Source of the DNA: Burkholderia oklahomensis C6786
GTDB lineage: Bacteria; Pseudomonadota; Gammaproteobacteria; Burkholderiales; Burkholderiaceae
Assembly (NCBI RefSeq): GCF_000959365.1
Contig: NZ_CP009555.1
Coordinates: forward strand, 682,001 to 746,000
Direction: 5' to 3'
Length of the DNA stretch: 64,000 bases
Under the pieces are notes generated by a model. That model was given only the letters and a program-made list of their open reading frames with translations, was not told the origin of the DNA and ran no database searches. This document shows, one piece after another, positions 9,557-18,481 of this stretch; the first letter of the stretch is position 1; each line of letters begins with the position of its first letter. A program made the translations under genes and the position numbers.

Positions 9557-11068
9557 TCACGCGCCGGCGCGGTCGATCAGAAACTGCGCGAGGAGCGGCA
9601 CGGGGCGGCCCGTCGCACCCTTCGCCGCGCCGCTCTTCCACGCGGTGCCGGCGATGTCGAGGTGCGCCCACGGATAGCCTTCCGCGAAGCGCGACAGGAA
9701 GCACGCGGCCGTCACGCTGCCGGCCGGCCGGCCGCCGATGTTCGCGAGATCCGCGAAGTTCGACTTCAGCTGATCCTGATACTCGTCGTCGAGCGGCAGG
9801 CGCCACGCCGGATCGCCCGCCTCGCGCGACGCGTCGAGCAGCTCGCCCGCGAGCGCGTCGTCCTTCGAGAAGAGACCGGTGTTGTGATGGCCGAGCGCGA
9901 TGATGCACGCGCCCGTCAGCGTCGCGACGTCGATCACCGCGGCGGGCTTGAAGCGCTCCGCGTACGTGAGCGCGTCGCACAGGATGAGGCGACCTTCCGC
10001 ATCGGTATTGAGCACCTCGATCGTCAGACCCTTCATGCTCGTGACGATGTCGCCCGGCTTGTTCGCGTTGCCGGCCGGCATGTTCTCGCAGGTCGGCACG
10101 ATCGCGACGACGTTGATCTTCAGGCCCATTTCGGCGACCGCGCGGATCGTGCCGAGCACCGAGCCCGCGCCGCACATGTCGTACTTCATCTCGTCCATGC
10201 CCTCGCCCGGCTTCAGCGAAATGCCGCCCGAGTCGAACGTGATGCCCTTGCCGACGAGCACGACGGGCGCCGCCTTCGCGGCCGCGCCCTGATACTGCAG
10301 CACGATGAATTGCGGCGGCTCGATCGAGCCCTTCGCGACCGACAGGAACGAGCCCATCTTGAGCGCCTGGATCTGCTTCATGCCCAGCACGTCGACCTTC
10401 AGGCCCCAGTCCTTCGCGAGCTTCTTCGCGGTGGTCGCGAGGTAGGCCGGCGTGCAGACGTTGCCCGGCAGGTTGCCGAGGTCGCGCGTCAGGTCCATCC
10501 CGTTCGAGAGCGCGACCGCCTGCTTCGCGGCGACCTTCGCCGCCTTGTCGTCGGCCGGATCGACGCTGAACACGATGCGCTTGAGCGCCTGCGCGCTCGC
10601 GTCCGGCTTGCTCTTCATCTGCGAGAACTTGTACGTTTCATTGCGCAGCGCGAGAATCGCCGCGCGCACGCCCCAGTCGGACGCGCGCTCGGGCACGGGC
10701 AGCTGCGCGAGCGTAAACGTGACCTGGACCACCTTCGTGCCGAGCAGCGCGCGCCACGCGGCCTTGACGGCGTCGCTGTAGGCTTTCTGGCTGAAAGCAT
10801 CCTGCTTGCCCAGGCCGACGAGCAGCACGCGCGACGCGCCGATGCCCGAAACCTCGTGCAAAAACAGAGTTTTGCCGAGCTTGCCGTCCATGTCGCCCGC
10901 CTTGATGACGCGCGAGACGAGGCCCTTCGTCGCTTCGTCGATGTCGAGCGCCGCGCCGGACAAGGTTTGCGCCTCGAACACGCCGAGTACGATGCAGTCG
11001 GATTTCCCCGTCAGGAAGCCGTTCGCCGTGCCTTTGCTCCAATCACAGCCTTTTATGCTAAAGTCCAT
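9557..11068 (-). CDS. pepA: Leucyl aminopeptidase (M17)
   Basis: This 503-residue enzyme has the M17 signature NTDAEGRL (within [23 protein letters not shown]) and upstream metal/catalytic elements [31 protein letters not shown]. It is a cytoplasmic dinuclear metal-dependent aminopeptidase releasing N-terminal residues such as leucine. In E. coli PepA also binds DNA in site-specific recombination. It is the first gene of the pepA-holC-DUF2486 unit and divergent from lptF. Confidence 0.97.
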   Translation of the reverse strand: MDFSIKGCDWSKGTANGFLTGKSDCIVLGVFEAQTLSGAALDIDEATKGLVSRVIKAGDMDGKLGKTLFLHEVSGIGASRVLLVGLGKQDAFSQKAYSDAVKAAWRALLGTKVVQVTFTLAQLPVPERASDWGVRAAILALRNETYKFSQMKSKPDASAQALKRIVFSVDPADDKAAKVAAKQAVALSNGMDLTRDLGNLPGNVCTPAYLATTAKKLAKDWGLKVDVLGMKQIQALKMGSFLSVAKGSIEPPQFIVLQYQGAAAKAAPVVLVGKGITFDSGGISLKPGEGMDEMKYDMCGAGSVLGTIRAVAEMGLKINVVAIVPTCENMPAGNANKPGDIVTSMKGLTIEVLNTDAEGRLILCDALTYAERFKPAAVIDVATLTGACIIALGHHNTGLFSKDDALAGELLDASREAGDPAWRLPLDDEYQDQLKSNFADLANIGGRPAGSVTAACFLSRFAEGYPWAHLDIAGTAWKSGAAKGATGRPVPLLAQFLIDRAGA

Positions 11069-11188
11069 CGCGCTTGTCCTCGGATAAAATCTGGGCTAAG
11101 GATGAAAGCCGCAATTATCCGCTATTTTTCCCGTGCGGCGTGAGCGCCCCCCACTCGGGCGCTGTTTCCCGCCCTCTTCGCATCAATA

Positions 11189-12286
11189 ATGATCTTCGAA
11201 CGCTCCCTCCAGCGCGAGCTTGCGTATACCGCCGGCGCCGTTTTCATGGTGCTGCTCACGATCATGCTGACGTCGATGATGATCCGCATCGTCGGCTACG
11301 CCGCGTCCGGCGAGGTGAACCCGAAGGACGTGCTGGTCCTGATCGGCCTCACCGTGATCGGCTATCTCGCGATGATCCTCGTCGGCACGCTGTTCGTGTC
11401 GATCCTGTTCGTGCTCACGCGCTGGTACAAGGATTCCGAGATGGTCGTCTGGCTCGCGTCCGGCGTGAGCCAGACGCGGCTCATCAAGCCGATCGGCGTG
11501 TTCGCGACGCCGATCGTGCTCCTGATCGCCTTCTTCGCCTTCGTCGGCTGGCCGTGGTCGAACCAGCAGAGCAAGCTCATCAAGGCGCGCTTCCAGCAGC
11601 GGGACGAAGTGTCCTTGCTCGCGCCCGGCCAGTTCCGCGAGTCCGCCGCGAACAACCGCGTGTTCTTCATCGAGAAGATGTCGCCCGACCAGGCCAAGGT
11701 GCAGAACGTGTTCGTCACGACGACCGAGCGCGGCAAGGTGAACGTCGTCGTGTCGCAGACGGGCCACACCGAGACGATGAAGAACGGCGACCGCTTCATC
11801 GTGCTCGAGAACGGCCGCCGCTACGACGGCGTGCCGGGCCAGCCGAACTTCAAGATCATGGAGTTCGAGCGCTACGGCGTGAAGATCCAGAGCAAGCAGA
11901 TCGTCAGCCAGCCGACGACGACAGGCACGTCGACGATCGACCTGCTGCGCAATCCGACCAACCAGAACCTCGCCGAATTCGCGTGGCGCGCCGGGCTGCC
12001 GCTCATCGCGATCAACCTGATGATCCTCGCGATCCCGCTCGCGTATCAGAACCCGCGCCGCGGCCGGACCGTGAACCTCGTGATGGCCGTGCTGATCTAC
12101 CTCACCTATTCGAATCTGCTGAACGTCGTCCAATCGCAAATGGAACGGGGCAAGATCCCGTTCGGCATCGGGCTCATCGGGCTGCACGTCGTCGTCGCCG
12201 GGGTTGTCGCGCTCCTGTTCTGGCTGCGCGTGCGCAACCGGCCGTTGTTCTCGCGCGCCGCGCTCGGCCGCTCGCAGGGGGCCTGA
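11189..12286 (+). CDS. lptF: LPS export ABC transporter permease LptF
   Basis: The 365-residue protein begins MIFERSLQRELAYTAGAVFMVLLTIMLT. Three transmembrane helices in the N-terminal third are followed by a periplasmic beta-jellyroll domain (about residues 130-265) and three more helices, as in YjgP/YjgQ proteins. LptF and LptG form the transmembrane part of the Lpt transporter that extracts lipopolysaccharide from the inner membrane. lptG follows after three bases. Confidence 0.95.
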   Translation: MIFERSLQRELAYTAGAVFMVLLTIMLTSMMIRIVGYAASGEVNPKDVLVLIGLTVIGYLAMILVGTLFVSILFVLTRWYKDSEMVVWLASGVSQTRLIKPIGVFATPIVLLIAFFAFVGWPWSNQQSKLIKARFQQRDEVSLLAPGQFRESAANNRVFFIEKMSPDQAKVQNVFVTTTERGKVNVVVSQTGHTETMKNGDRFIVLENGRRYDGVPGQPNFKIMEFERYGVKIQSKQIVSQPTTTGTSTIDLLRNPTNQNLAEFAWRAGLPLIAINLMILAIPLAYQNPRRGRTVNLVMAVLIYLTYSNLLNVVQSQMERGKIPFGIGLIGLHVVVAGVVALLFWLRVRNRPLFSRAALGRSQGA

Positions 12287-12289
12287 CCG

Positions 12290-13438
12290 ATGCGCGTCTA
12301 CGAGAAATACTTCGCACGGCAGATCTACGTCACGTTCGTCTTCGTGCTGTTCGCGTTCTCCGGGCTGTTCTTCTTCTTCGACCTGATCGGCGAGCTGAAC
12401 TCGGTCGGCCACGGCAACTACAAGTTCGGCTACGCGGTGCTGCGCGTCGCGCTGCAGACGCCGTCGCGCTTCTATGAAATCATCCCGGTCGCCGCGCTGA
12501 TCAGCTCGATCTACGTGTTCGCGCAGATGGCCGCGAACTCCGAGTTCACGATCTTCCGCGTATCCGGCCTCGCGACGAACCAGGCGCTCCGCTCGCTGCT
12601 CAAGATCGGCGTGCCGATCGTCATCGCGACCTACCTGATCGGCGAATTCATCGGCCCGTACTCGGACCAGTTGTCCGAGCGCGTGCGGCTCGAGGCGCTC
12701 GGCTCGTCGGTGTCGACGAACTTCGCATCGGGCGTCTGGGTGAAGGACACGCTGACCGCGCGCGACAACGGCGAGCCCGTCACGCGCTTCGTCAACGTCG
12801 GCCAGCTGTCGCCCGATTCGACGATCAGCGACGTGCGAATCTACGAGTTCGATTCGAAGTTCAATCTGCAGAACGTGCGGATCGCGAAGCGCGGCCGCTA
12901 TCAGCCGCCCGGCCACTGGCTGCTGACGGACGTCACCGACACGCAGCTCACGAACGTGTCGGGCGCGGGCGGCCAGCCGGCCGACGCGCTGAACCCCGTC
13001 TATCGCGCGCGGCAGGTCACGCTGCCGCAGTATTCGCTGCGCTCCGACCTGACGCCGCAGATCCTGTCGGTGCTGCTCGTGTCGCCCGAGCGGATGTCGC
13101 TCTTCAATCTGTTCCGCTACATCCAGCATCTGAAGGAAAATCAGCAGGACACGCAGCGCTACGACATCGCGCTGTGGCGCAAGCTGCTGTATCCGTTCGC
13201 GGTGTTCGTGATGCTCGTGCTGTCGCTGCCGTTCGCGTATCTGCATACGCGCGCGGGCGTCGTCGGCGTGAAGGTGTTCGGCGGGATCATGCTCGGCATG
13301 AGCTTCCAGCTCTTCAACACGCTGTTCTCGCATATCGGCACGCTGAACACGTGGCCCGCGCCGCTGACGGCCGCGCTGCCCGGCTGCATCTATCTGGCGC
13401 TCGGCCTCTTCGCGCTGAAGTGGGTCGACCGGCACTGA
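12290..13438 (+). CDS. lptG: LPS export ABC transporter permease LptG
   Basis: The 382-residue product begins MRVYEKYFARQIYVTFVFVLFAFSGLFFFFDLIGEL, the standard LptG N-terminus. The six-helix plus jellyroll arrangement matches its partner LptF, encoded three bases upstream. Conserved RLEALG and the final GLFALKWVDRH are seen. The pair works with LptB and LptC. Confidence 0.95.
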   Translation: MRVYEKYFARQIYVTFVFVLFAFSGLFFFFDLIGELNSVGHGNYKFGYAVLRVALQTPSRFYEIIPVAALISSIYVFAQMAANSEFTIFRVSGLATNQALRSLLKIGVPIVIATYLIGEFIGPYSDQLSERVRLEALGSSVSTNFASGVWVKDTLTARDNGEPVTRFVNVGQLSPDSTISDVRIYEFDSKFNLQNVRIAKRGRYQPPGHWLLTDVTDTQLTNVSGAGGQPADALNPVYRARQVTLPQYSLRSDLTPQILSVLLVSPERMSLFNLFRYIQHLKENQQDTQRYDIALWRKLLYPFAVFVMLVLSLPFAYLHTRAGVVGVKVFGGIMLGMSFQLFNTLFSHIGTLNTWPAPLTAALPGCIYLALGLFALKWVDRH

Positions 13439-13466
13439 GCGCGTGCGCGCGTCATCGGAGGGCGCG

Positions 13467-13853
13467 ATGAACAAACACGGAATCGTCCTTTTCGGCCACG
13501 GCGCGCGCGACGCGCGCTGGGCCGAGCCGTTCGAGCGCCTCGCGGCGAAGCTGCGCGCGGCGCGCGGCGCCGACGCGCCCGTCGCGCTCGCGTTCCTCGA
13601 ATTGATGGAGCCGTCGCTGATCGGCGCGACGGCCGGGCTCGCCGCGCAAGGCTGCGGCGCGATCACCGTGGTGCCGGTGTTCTTCGGCCAGGGCGGCCAC
13701 ATTCGACGCGATCTGCCGCAGTTGATCGACGCGTGCCGCGCCGCGCATCCGGCCGTCGACATCCGCTGCGCGACGGCCGTCGGCGAGGACGACGCGGTGC
13801 TCGACGCGATCGTCGCGTACTGCCTGCAGCAAAGCGCCGATCGCGCGCCCTGA
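13467..13853 (+). CDS. cbiX: Sirohydrochlorin chelatase, CbiX family (short form)
   Basis: The ATG at 13467 gives 128 residues with GIVLFGHGARDARW (the metal/substrate His of the chelatase fold) and VPVFFGQGGHIRRDLPQLI. Short single-domain CbiX proteins insert Co or Fe into sirohydrochlorin. The convergent neighbour cobA makes the precursor, so a role in siroheme for CysI or in cobalamin is likely. The protein ends near a bidirectional terminator shared with cobA. Confidence 0.85.
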   Translation: MNKHGIVLFGHGARDARWAEPFERLAAKLRAARGADAPVALAFLELMEPSLIGATAGLAAQGCGAITVVPVFFGQGGHIRRDLPQLIDACRAAHPAVDIRCATAVGEDDAVLDAIVAYCLQQSADRAP

Positions 13854-13900
13854 CCGCTCCCCGCTTCCGATCGCGGCCGTCGACGCCGCGGCGACATAAA

Positions 13901-13930
13901 AAACGCCGGCTCGTCGCCGGCGTTTCGTTT
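13901..13930. terminator. Bidirectional rho-independent terminator between cbiX and cobA
   Basis: The stem ACGCCGGC / GCCGGCGT has an A-run on its left (a U-tract for minus-strand transcripts) and TTTCGTTT on its right. It can end both convergent transcripts. The same stem-loop core as at 3743-3770 is used. Confidence 0.85.
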
Positions 13931-13976
13931 GGGCCTGCTGTTTCTCGTCGATTCAGCATGGCGGCGCAAGCCGCTT

Positions 13977-14741
13977 TCAGGCCGCGTTGCGCATCCCGTC
14001 CTTGCGCTCGCCGGATTCGTCGCCCGCCAGGCGCCCACGCTCCGCGAACGCCTCGCCGATCATCAGGAGACTCGGCTGCGCCGGATCGAGCCACGCTTGC
14101 GCCGCGCCCGCCGCCATGTCGGCGAGCGTGAGCGTCAGCGTGCGCTCGCGCGGCGTGCTGCATGCCTCGACGATCGCGACGGGCGTCGTGCCCGCGCGGC
14201 CCGCGTCGATCAGCTGCTGCGCGATCCCGGGCGCGCTGTCGCGGCCCATGTAGTAAACGAGCGAATCCGCGCTCACCTGCTCGCGGATTTCGTCGCTGCC
14301 GGGCGCGCGGCTATGCGTCGCGAACGCAACGCTGCGCGCGACGCCGCGCAGCGTCAGCGAGCGCTTGAGCGTCGCGGCGCTCGCGAGCGCCGCGGTGATG
14401 CCCGGCACGACCTCGTAGTCGATGCCGGCCGCCTCGAGCGCGCGCATCTCCTCGTCCGCGCGGCCGAACAGCATCGGATCGCCGCCCTTCAGCCGCACGA
14501 CGACCGCGTGCTCGCGCGCCGCGTCGACGATCTGCTTGTTGATGAAGTGCTGCGCGGTCGAGCGCTGCCCGCAGCGCTTGCCGACCGCGATCTTGCGCGC
14601 GCGCGGCGCGTAATCGAGCATCGCCGGCTCGACGAGCGCGTCGTGCAGCACGACACCGGCCTCGCCGAGCAGACGCGCGCCGCGCACCGTGATGAGGTCC
14701 GCCGCGCCCGGCCCTGCGCCGATCAGATATACCTTACCCAT
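13977..14741 (-). CDS. cobA: Uroporphyrinogen-III C-methyltransferase (single-domain SUMT)
   Basis: The start MGKVYLIGAGPGAADLITVRGARLL at 14741 gives 254 residues. Family motifs VVRLKGGDPMLFGRADEE, YEVVPGITAALASAATL and the SAM-binding glycine-rich loop are present. It methylates uroporphyrinogen III twice to precorrin-2, the branch point to siroheme and cobalamin. It ends the minus-strand cysteine gene cluster, which explains its job: siroheme for the sulfite reductase CysI. The open frame extends upstream to 15482 inside cysN but that part is a shadow. Confidence 0.94.
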   Translation of the reverse strand: MGKVYLIGAGPGAADLITVRGARLLGEAGVVLHDALVEPAMLDYAPRARKIAVGKRCGQRSTAQHFINKQIVDAAREHAVVVRLKGGDPMLFGRADEEMRALEAAGIDYEVVPGITAALASAATLKRSLTLRGVARSVAFATHSRAPGSDEIREQVSADSLVYYMGRDSAPGIAQQLIDAGRAGTTPVAIVEACSTPRERTLTLTLADMAAGAAQAWLDPAQPSLLMIGEAFAERGRLAGDESGERKDGMRNAA

Positions 14742-14800
14742 TTGCGTCGATCCCCTTCGTGCACGTGTGCCGGCCGGCGCCGCCGATGCGGCGCGCGGCG

Positions 14801-16117
14801 TCACGCGGAAAACGCACGAATCATACCCGCCGCGACCGTATGATGGGTCGCCTCGTCGATCAGCACGAACGCGCCCGTGCCCGGGTGCGCATCGTACGTG
14901 TCGCAGACGATCGGCTTTTGCAGCGTCAGCGAGACGCGGCCGATGTCGTTCATCTTCAGATCGTGGCGGTCGGTCGCGTGCGACAGCGTGTGCACGTCGA
15001 GCACCTGCTTGACCGCGCCGATCTTCGTGAACACCGTGCTCGTCGTCTGCTTCAGCAAGTACTTGCGTTGCGACGACAGCGGCGTCTCGTCGAACCAGCA
15101 GAGGTCCGCCTCGAGCTTCTTCGCCGGCTCGACGGGCGCCGCGCGCGGCACGAACGCATCGCCGCGCGACACGTCGACGTCTTCCGCGAGTCGGATCGTC
15201 ACCGTCTGGCCCGCGGACGCATGCTCGACCGACGCCGTGCCGCCCGGCACCGGCGCGACAATCTCGGCGACCGTCGCGTTGCGATTCGACGGCAGCACGA
15301 CGATCTCGTCGCCGACCTTCACCTCGCCCGCTTCGATGCGGCCCATGTAGCCGCGAAAATCGTCGGCCGAGCTGCCGTCCTGGCGGGCGACCCATTGCAC
15401 CGGGAAGCGCAGCGCGTCGCCCGCCTGCGTCTCGACGGGCAGCGCCTCGAGCACGTTCAGGAGCGGCTCGTCCGCATACCACGGCATCCGCTCGCTCGCC
15501 GCGACGATGTTGTCGCCCTTCAGCGCCGACACCGGCACGAAGCGCACGTCGGTCAAGCCGAGCTGCTGCGCGAGCTTCACGTACGCATCGCGGATCTCGT
15601 TGAAACGCGTCTCGCTGTAGTCGACGAGATCCATCTTGTTGATCGCGACGATCACGTGCTGCAGGTCGAGCAGCTTGACGATCGCGCTGTGGCGCTTCGT
15701 CTGCGGCAGCAGCTGCGCGGCGCCGTCTTCGAACGTCACGCGCGTCGCGTCGATCAGGATGATCGCCGCGTGCGCGGTCGACGCGCCCGTCACCATGTTG
15801 CGCGTGTACTGCTCGTGGCCCGGCGTGTCGGCGATGATGAACTTGCGCTTCGCGGTCGCGAAGTAGCGATACGCGACGTCGATCGTGATGCCCTGCTCGC
15901 GCTCGGCCTCGAGGCCGTCCGTCAGCAGCGCGAGGTCGAGCTCGTCGCCGACCGTGCGCTTGTTCTTCGCGCGCGACAGCGCGGACAGCTGGTCGGACAG
16001 CACCGCCTTGCTGTCGTACAGCAGCCGCCCGATCAGCGTGCTCTTGCCGTCGTCGACGCTGCCCGCCGTGATGAAGCGCAGCACGCCGAGGTCTTCGTTG
16101 TTGTCGATGATGCTCAT
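14801..16117 (-). CDS. cysN: Sulfate adenylyltransferase subunit 1 (GTPase)
   Basis: The 438-residue protein carries the translational-GTPase motifs G1 GSVDDGKST (near residue 17), G3 DTPGHEQYTRNM and G4 NKMD, then two beta-barrel domains. CysN hydrolyses GTP to drive CysD-catalysed formation of adenosine 5'-phosphosulfate from sulfate and ATP. There is no fused APS kinase domain, consistent with direct APS reduction by the neighbouring reductase. It lies 22 bases after cysD. Confidence 0.96.
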   Translation of the reverse strand: MSIIDNNEDLGVLRFITAGSVDDGKSTLIGRLLYDSKAVLSDQLSALSRAKNKRTVGDELDLALLTDGLEAEREQGITIDVAYRYFATAKRKFIIADTPGHEQYTRNMVTGASTAHAAIILIDATRVTFEDGAAQLLPQTKRHSAIVKLLDLQHVIVAINKMDLVDYSETRFNEIRDAYVKLAQQLGLTDVRFVPVSALKGDNIVAASERMPWYADEPLLNVLEALPVETQAGDALRFPVQWVARQDGSSADDFRGYMGRIEAGEVKVGDEIVVLPSNRNATVAEIVAPVPGGTASVEHASAGQTVTIRLAEDVDVSRGDAFVPRAAPVEPAKKLEADLCWFDETPLSSQRKYLLKQTTSTVFTKIGAVKQVLDVHTLSHATDRHDLKMNDIGRVSLTLQKPIVCDTYDAHPGTGAFVLIDEATHHTVAAGMIRAFSA

Positions 16118-16139
16118 GATGGGAATGTCCTCGCGTGCG

Positions 16140-17105
16140 TCAGAAATAGCCCTGCTTCTTGCGCTGCTCCATCGCGGCCTCGGACGTCTGGTCGTCCATC
16201 CGCGTCGCGCCGCGCTCCGTGATCCCGGTCACCGCCGTCTCCGCGATGATCTTCTCGACGTCGTCCGCGTCGCTCTCGACCGGGCACGTGCACGAGATGT
16301 CGCCGACCGTGCGGAAACGTACGAGCGCCGTCTCGCCCGTCTCGCCCTCGCGCATCGGCGTAAGCGGCGTGACGGGCACGAGCAGGCCGTTGCGCCGCAC
16401 GATCTCGCGGCGGTGCGCGTAATAGATCGACGGCAGCTCGAGCTTCTCGCGCGCGATGTACTGCCATACGTCGAGCTCGGTCCAGTTCGAGATCGGGAAC
16501 ACGCGCAGGTGCTCGCCGCGGTGCAGGCGCGCGTTGAACAGGCTCCACAATTCCGGGCGCTGCGCCTTCGGGTCCCACTGGCCGAATTCGTCGCGGAACG
16601 AGAAGATCCGCTCCTTCGCGCGCGCCTTCTCCTCGTCGCGCCGCGCGCCGCCGATCATCGCGGTGTAGCCGTGCGCCTCGATCGTCTCGAGCAGCGTGAC
16701 CGCCTGCGCGGCGTTGCGCGAATCGGTCTCGCGGCGCAGCACGACGGTGCCGCGCTTGATCGAATCCTCGACGTGGCCGACGACGAGTTCCGCGCCGATT
16801 TCCTTCGCGCGGCGGTCGCGGAAGTCGATCACCTCGTCGTAGTTGTGGCCCGTGTCGATGTGCACGAGCGGGAACGGCAGCGACGTCTTGCGGTTCGCGC
16901 CGAGCCCGAACGCCTTCAGCGCGAGATGCAGCACGACGACCGAATCCTTGCCGCCCGAGAACAGCAGCGCGGGCTTGCTGCACTCGGCGACGAGCTCGCG
17001 CAGGATGTGGATCGACTCGGCTTCGAGCCAGTCGAGATGGCCCATCCGGCCGGACGACGCGCCGGCGGGCGGGACAAAAGCGGATTGTTCGAGCGTCGTG
17101 CTCAT
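16140..17105 (-). CDS. cysD: Sulfate adenylyltransferase subunit 2
   Basis: This 321-residue protein contains the PP-loop LLFSGGKDSVVVLHLALKAF and LPFPLVHIDTGHNYDEVIDFRD, characteristic of CysD. It forms APS together with CysN. The final residues (MEQRKKQGYF) match the family C-terminus. It stands between cysH and cysN in one minus-strand operon. Confidence 0.96.
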   Translation of the reverse strand: MSTTLEQSAFVPPAGASSGRMGHLDWLEAESIHILRELVAECSKPALLFSGGKDSVVVLHLALKAFGLGANRKTSLPFPLVHIDTGHNYDEVIDFRDRRAKEIGAELVVGHVEDSIKRGTVVLRRETDSRNAAQAVTLLETIEAHGYTAMIGGARRDEEKARAKERIFSFRDEFGQWDPKAQRPELWSLFNARLHRGEHLRVFPISNWTELDVWQYIAREKLELPSIYYAHRREIVRRNGLLVPVTPLTPMREGETGETALVRFRTVGDISCTCPVESDADDVEKIIAETAVTGITERGATRMDDQTSEAAMEQRKKQGYF

Positions 17106-17179
17106 GATTACGGTCCTTGTCTGGGTTTGTGCCGCCGGGCGACCCGGCGGCGCAGCAATCTATCTTATTATGTGCCAGC

Positions 17180-17929
17180 TCAGGCGGAAGCGGATTCGGC
17201 TCCGGCGGACGGCACGGGCGTGATCGTGATGTGCAGCCCGCATTCCTTCGTGTCGCGCGACTCCCACCACCAGCGGCCCGCGCGGCTGTCCTCGCCGGGA
17301 CGGATCGCGCGCGTGCACGGCTCGCAGCCGATGCTCGGATAGCCGCGCGCGTGCAGCGGGTTGACGGGCACGTCGAACGCCTTCAGGTACGCCCATACGT
17401 CGCTTTCCGTCCAGTCGGCGAGCGGGTTGTATTTCGCGATCCCGCGCGCGGCGTCGCGCTCTTCCTCGTGAAGCTCGGCACGCGTGACCGACTGCTCGCG
17501 CCGCTGGCCCGTCACCCAGGCTTCGACGCCCGCGAGCGCGCGGTTGAGCGGCTCGACCTTGCGGATCTCGCAGCAGCGCTTGCGCAGCTCGACGCTGTCG
17601 TAGAACGCGTTCAGGCCGTGCTCGGCGACGTACGCGTCGACCGCGTCCTGCTGCGGACGGAATTGCTCGATCTCGTAGCCGTAGCGCTCGCGCACGCGGT
17701 CGATCATGCCGACCGTCTCCGCGTGCAGGCGGCCCGTGTTCAGCGAGAAGATGCCGATCGCCACGCCCTTCGACAGGATCGCGTGCGTGACGAGCATGTC
17801 TTCCGCCGCGAGGCTGCTCGCGAACTTGACATTCGGATGACGCTCGGCGATCTGCGCGAGCAACGCGTCGAGCCGTTCGATCTTCGCGCGCAGCTCGGGC
17901 GTGAGCGCGGGTGCCGTCGTGCCGCTCAT
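17180..17929 (-). CDS. cysH: Adenylyl-sulfate (APS-type) reductase
   Basis: The 249-residue enzyme has the substrate-binding SSLAAEDMLVTH motif, the catalytic C-terminal KECGLH motif and two cysteine pairs (KRCCEIRK and GCEPC). These pairs ligate the [4Fe-4S] cluster that marks APS reductases rather than cluster-free PAPS reductases. It reduces activated sulfate to sulfite using thioredoxin. Its start overlaps the upstream DUF934 gene by four bases. Confidence 0.94.
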   Translation of the reverse strand: MSGTTAPALTPELRAKIERLDALLAQIAERHPNVKFASSLAAEDMLVTHAILSKGVAIGIFSLNTGRLHAETVGMIDRVRERYGYEIEQFRPQQDAVDAYVAEHGLNAFYDSVELRKRCCEIRKVEPLNRALAGVEAWVTGQRREQSVTRAELHEEERDAARGIAKYNPLADWTESDVWAYLKAFDVPVNPLHARGYPSIGCEPCTRAIRPGEDSRAGRWWWESRDTKECGLHITITPVPSAGAESASA

Positions 17930-18459
17930 GCGCTCACCCCGCTCGCCGCGCGGCGGCGAAAGAGCGGCGCCGGGTTGTCGACCGCGCCCTGATAGCGCTG
18001 CGAGAACTCGCCGAACGCGTTCAGCGCGTCATGGACGTTCTTGTCCGCGCGCACCGCGAACGCATCGAAGCCGCAGCGCGACATGTAGAGAAGCTGGTCG
18101 CGCAGCACGTCGCCGATCGCTCGCAGCTCGCCCGTCCAGCCGTGGCGCTCGCGCAAGAGGCGCGCGATGCTGTAGCCGCGGCCGTCCGCGAAGCGCGGGA
18201 AATCGACGCCGATCAGCGCGATGCGGTCGAAGTCGGCGGCGAGATCGGCGGGCTCGCTGTCGGGCGCGAGCCACACGCCGAGCTCGCCCTTCGTCTTCGC
18301 GGCGACGAGCGCGTCGCGCTCGGCCTGCCACAGCGCGAACGGCACGAGCACGTTGCCGGCCGGCAGCGCGTCGACCGCGGGCAGCGCGCCGTCTTCGGCC
18401 GCGCGCACGACCTGCCATGCGTCGTCGACCACTTCGCGATTCTTGATAATCAAAGCCAT
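17926..18459 (-). CDS. DUF934 protein of the sulfite reductase operon
   Basis: The 177-residue protein starts MALIIKNREVVDDAWQVVR and contains FDRIALIGVDFPRFADGRGYSIARLLRER and GDVLRDQLLYMSRCGFDAF, the conserved blocks of DUF934. These proteins are almost always encoded between cysI and cysH. They are thought to help sulfite reductase or reduced-ferredoxin supply, but a precise activity is not known to me. The stop overlaps cysH, so they are coupled. Confidence 0.9.
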   Translation of the reverse strand: MALIIKNREVVDDAWQVVRAAEDGALPAVDALPAGNVLVPFALWQAERDALVAAKTKGELGVWLAPDSEPADLAADFDRIALIGVDFPRFADGRGYSIARLLRERHGWTGELRAIGDVLRDQLLYMSRCGFDAFAVRADKNVHDALNAFGEFSQRYQGAVDNPAPLFRRRAASGVSA

Positions 18460-18481
18460 CTGCTGATTCCTCTACGCTGGG

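Noticed and set aside
11183..14038. Very long minus-strand open frame opposite lptF, lptG and cbiX
   Set aside because: It is an antisense shadow caused by GC-rich codon bias. The plus-strand genes have clear family sequence.
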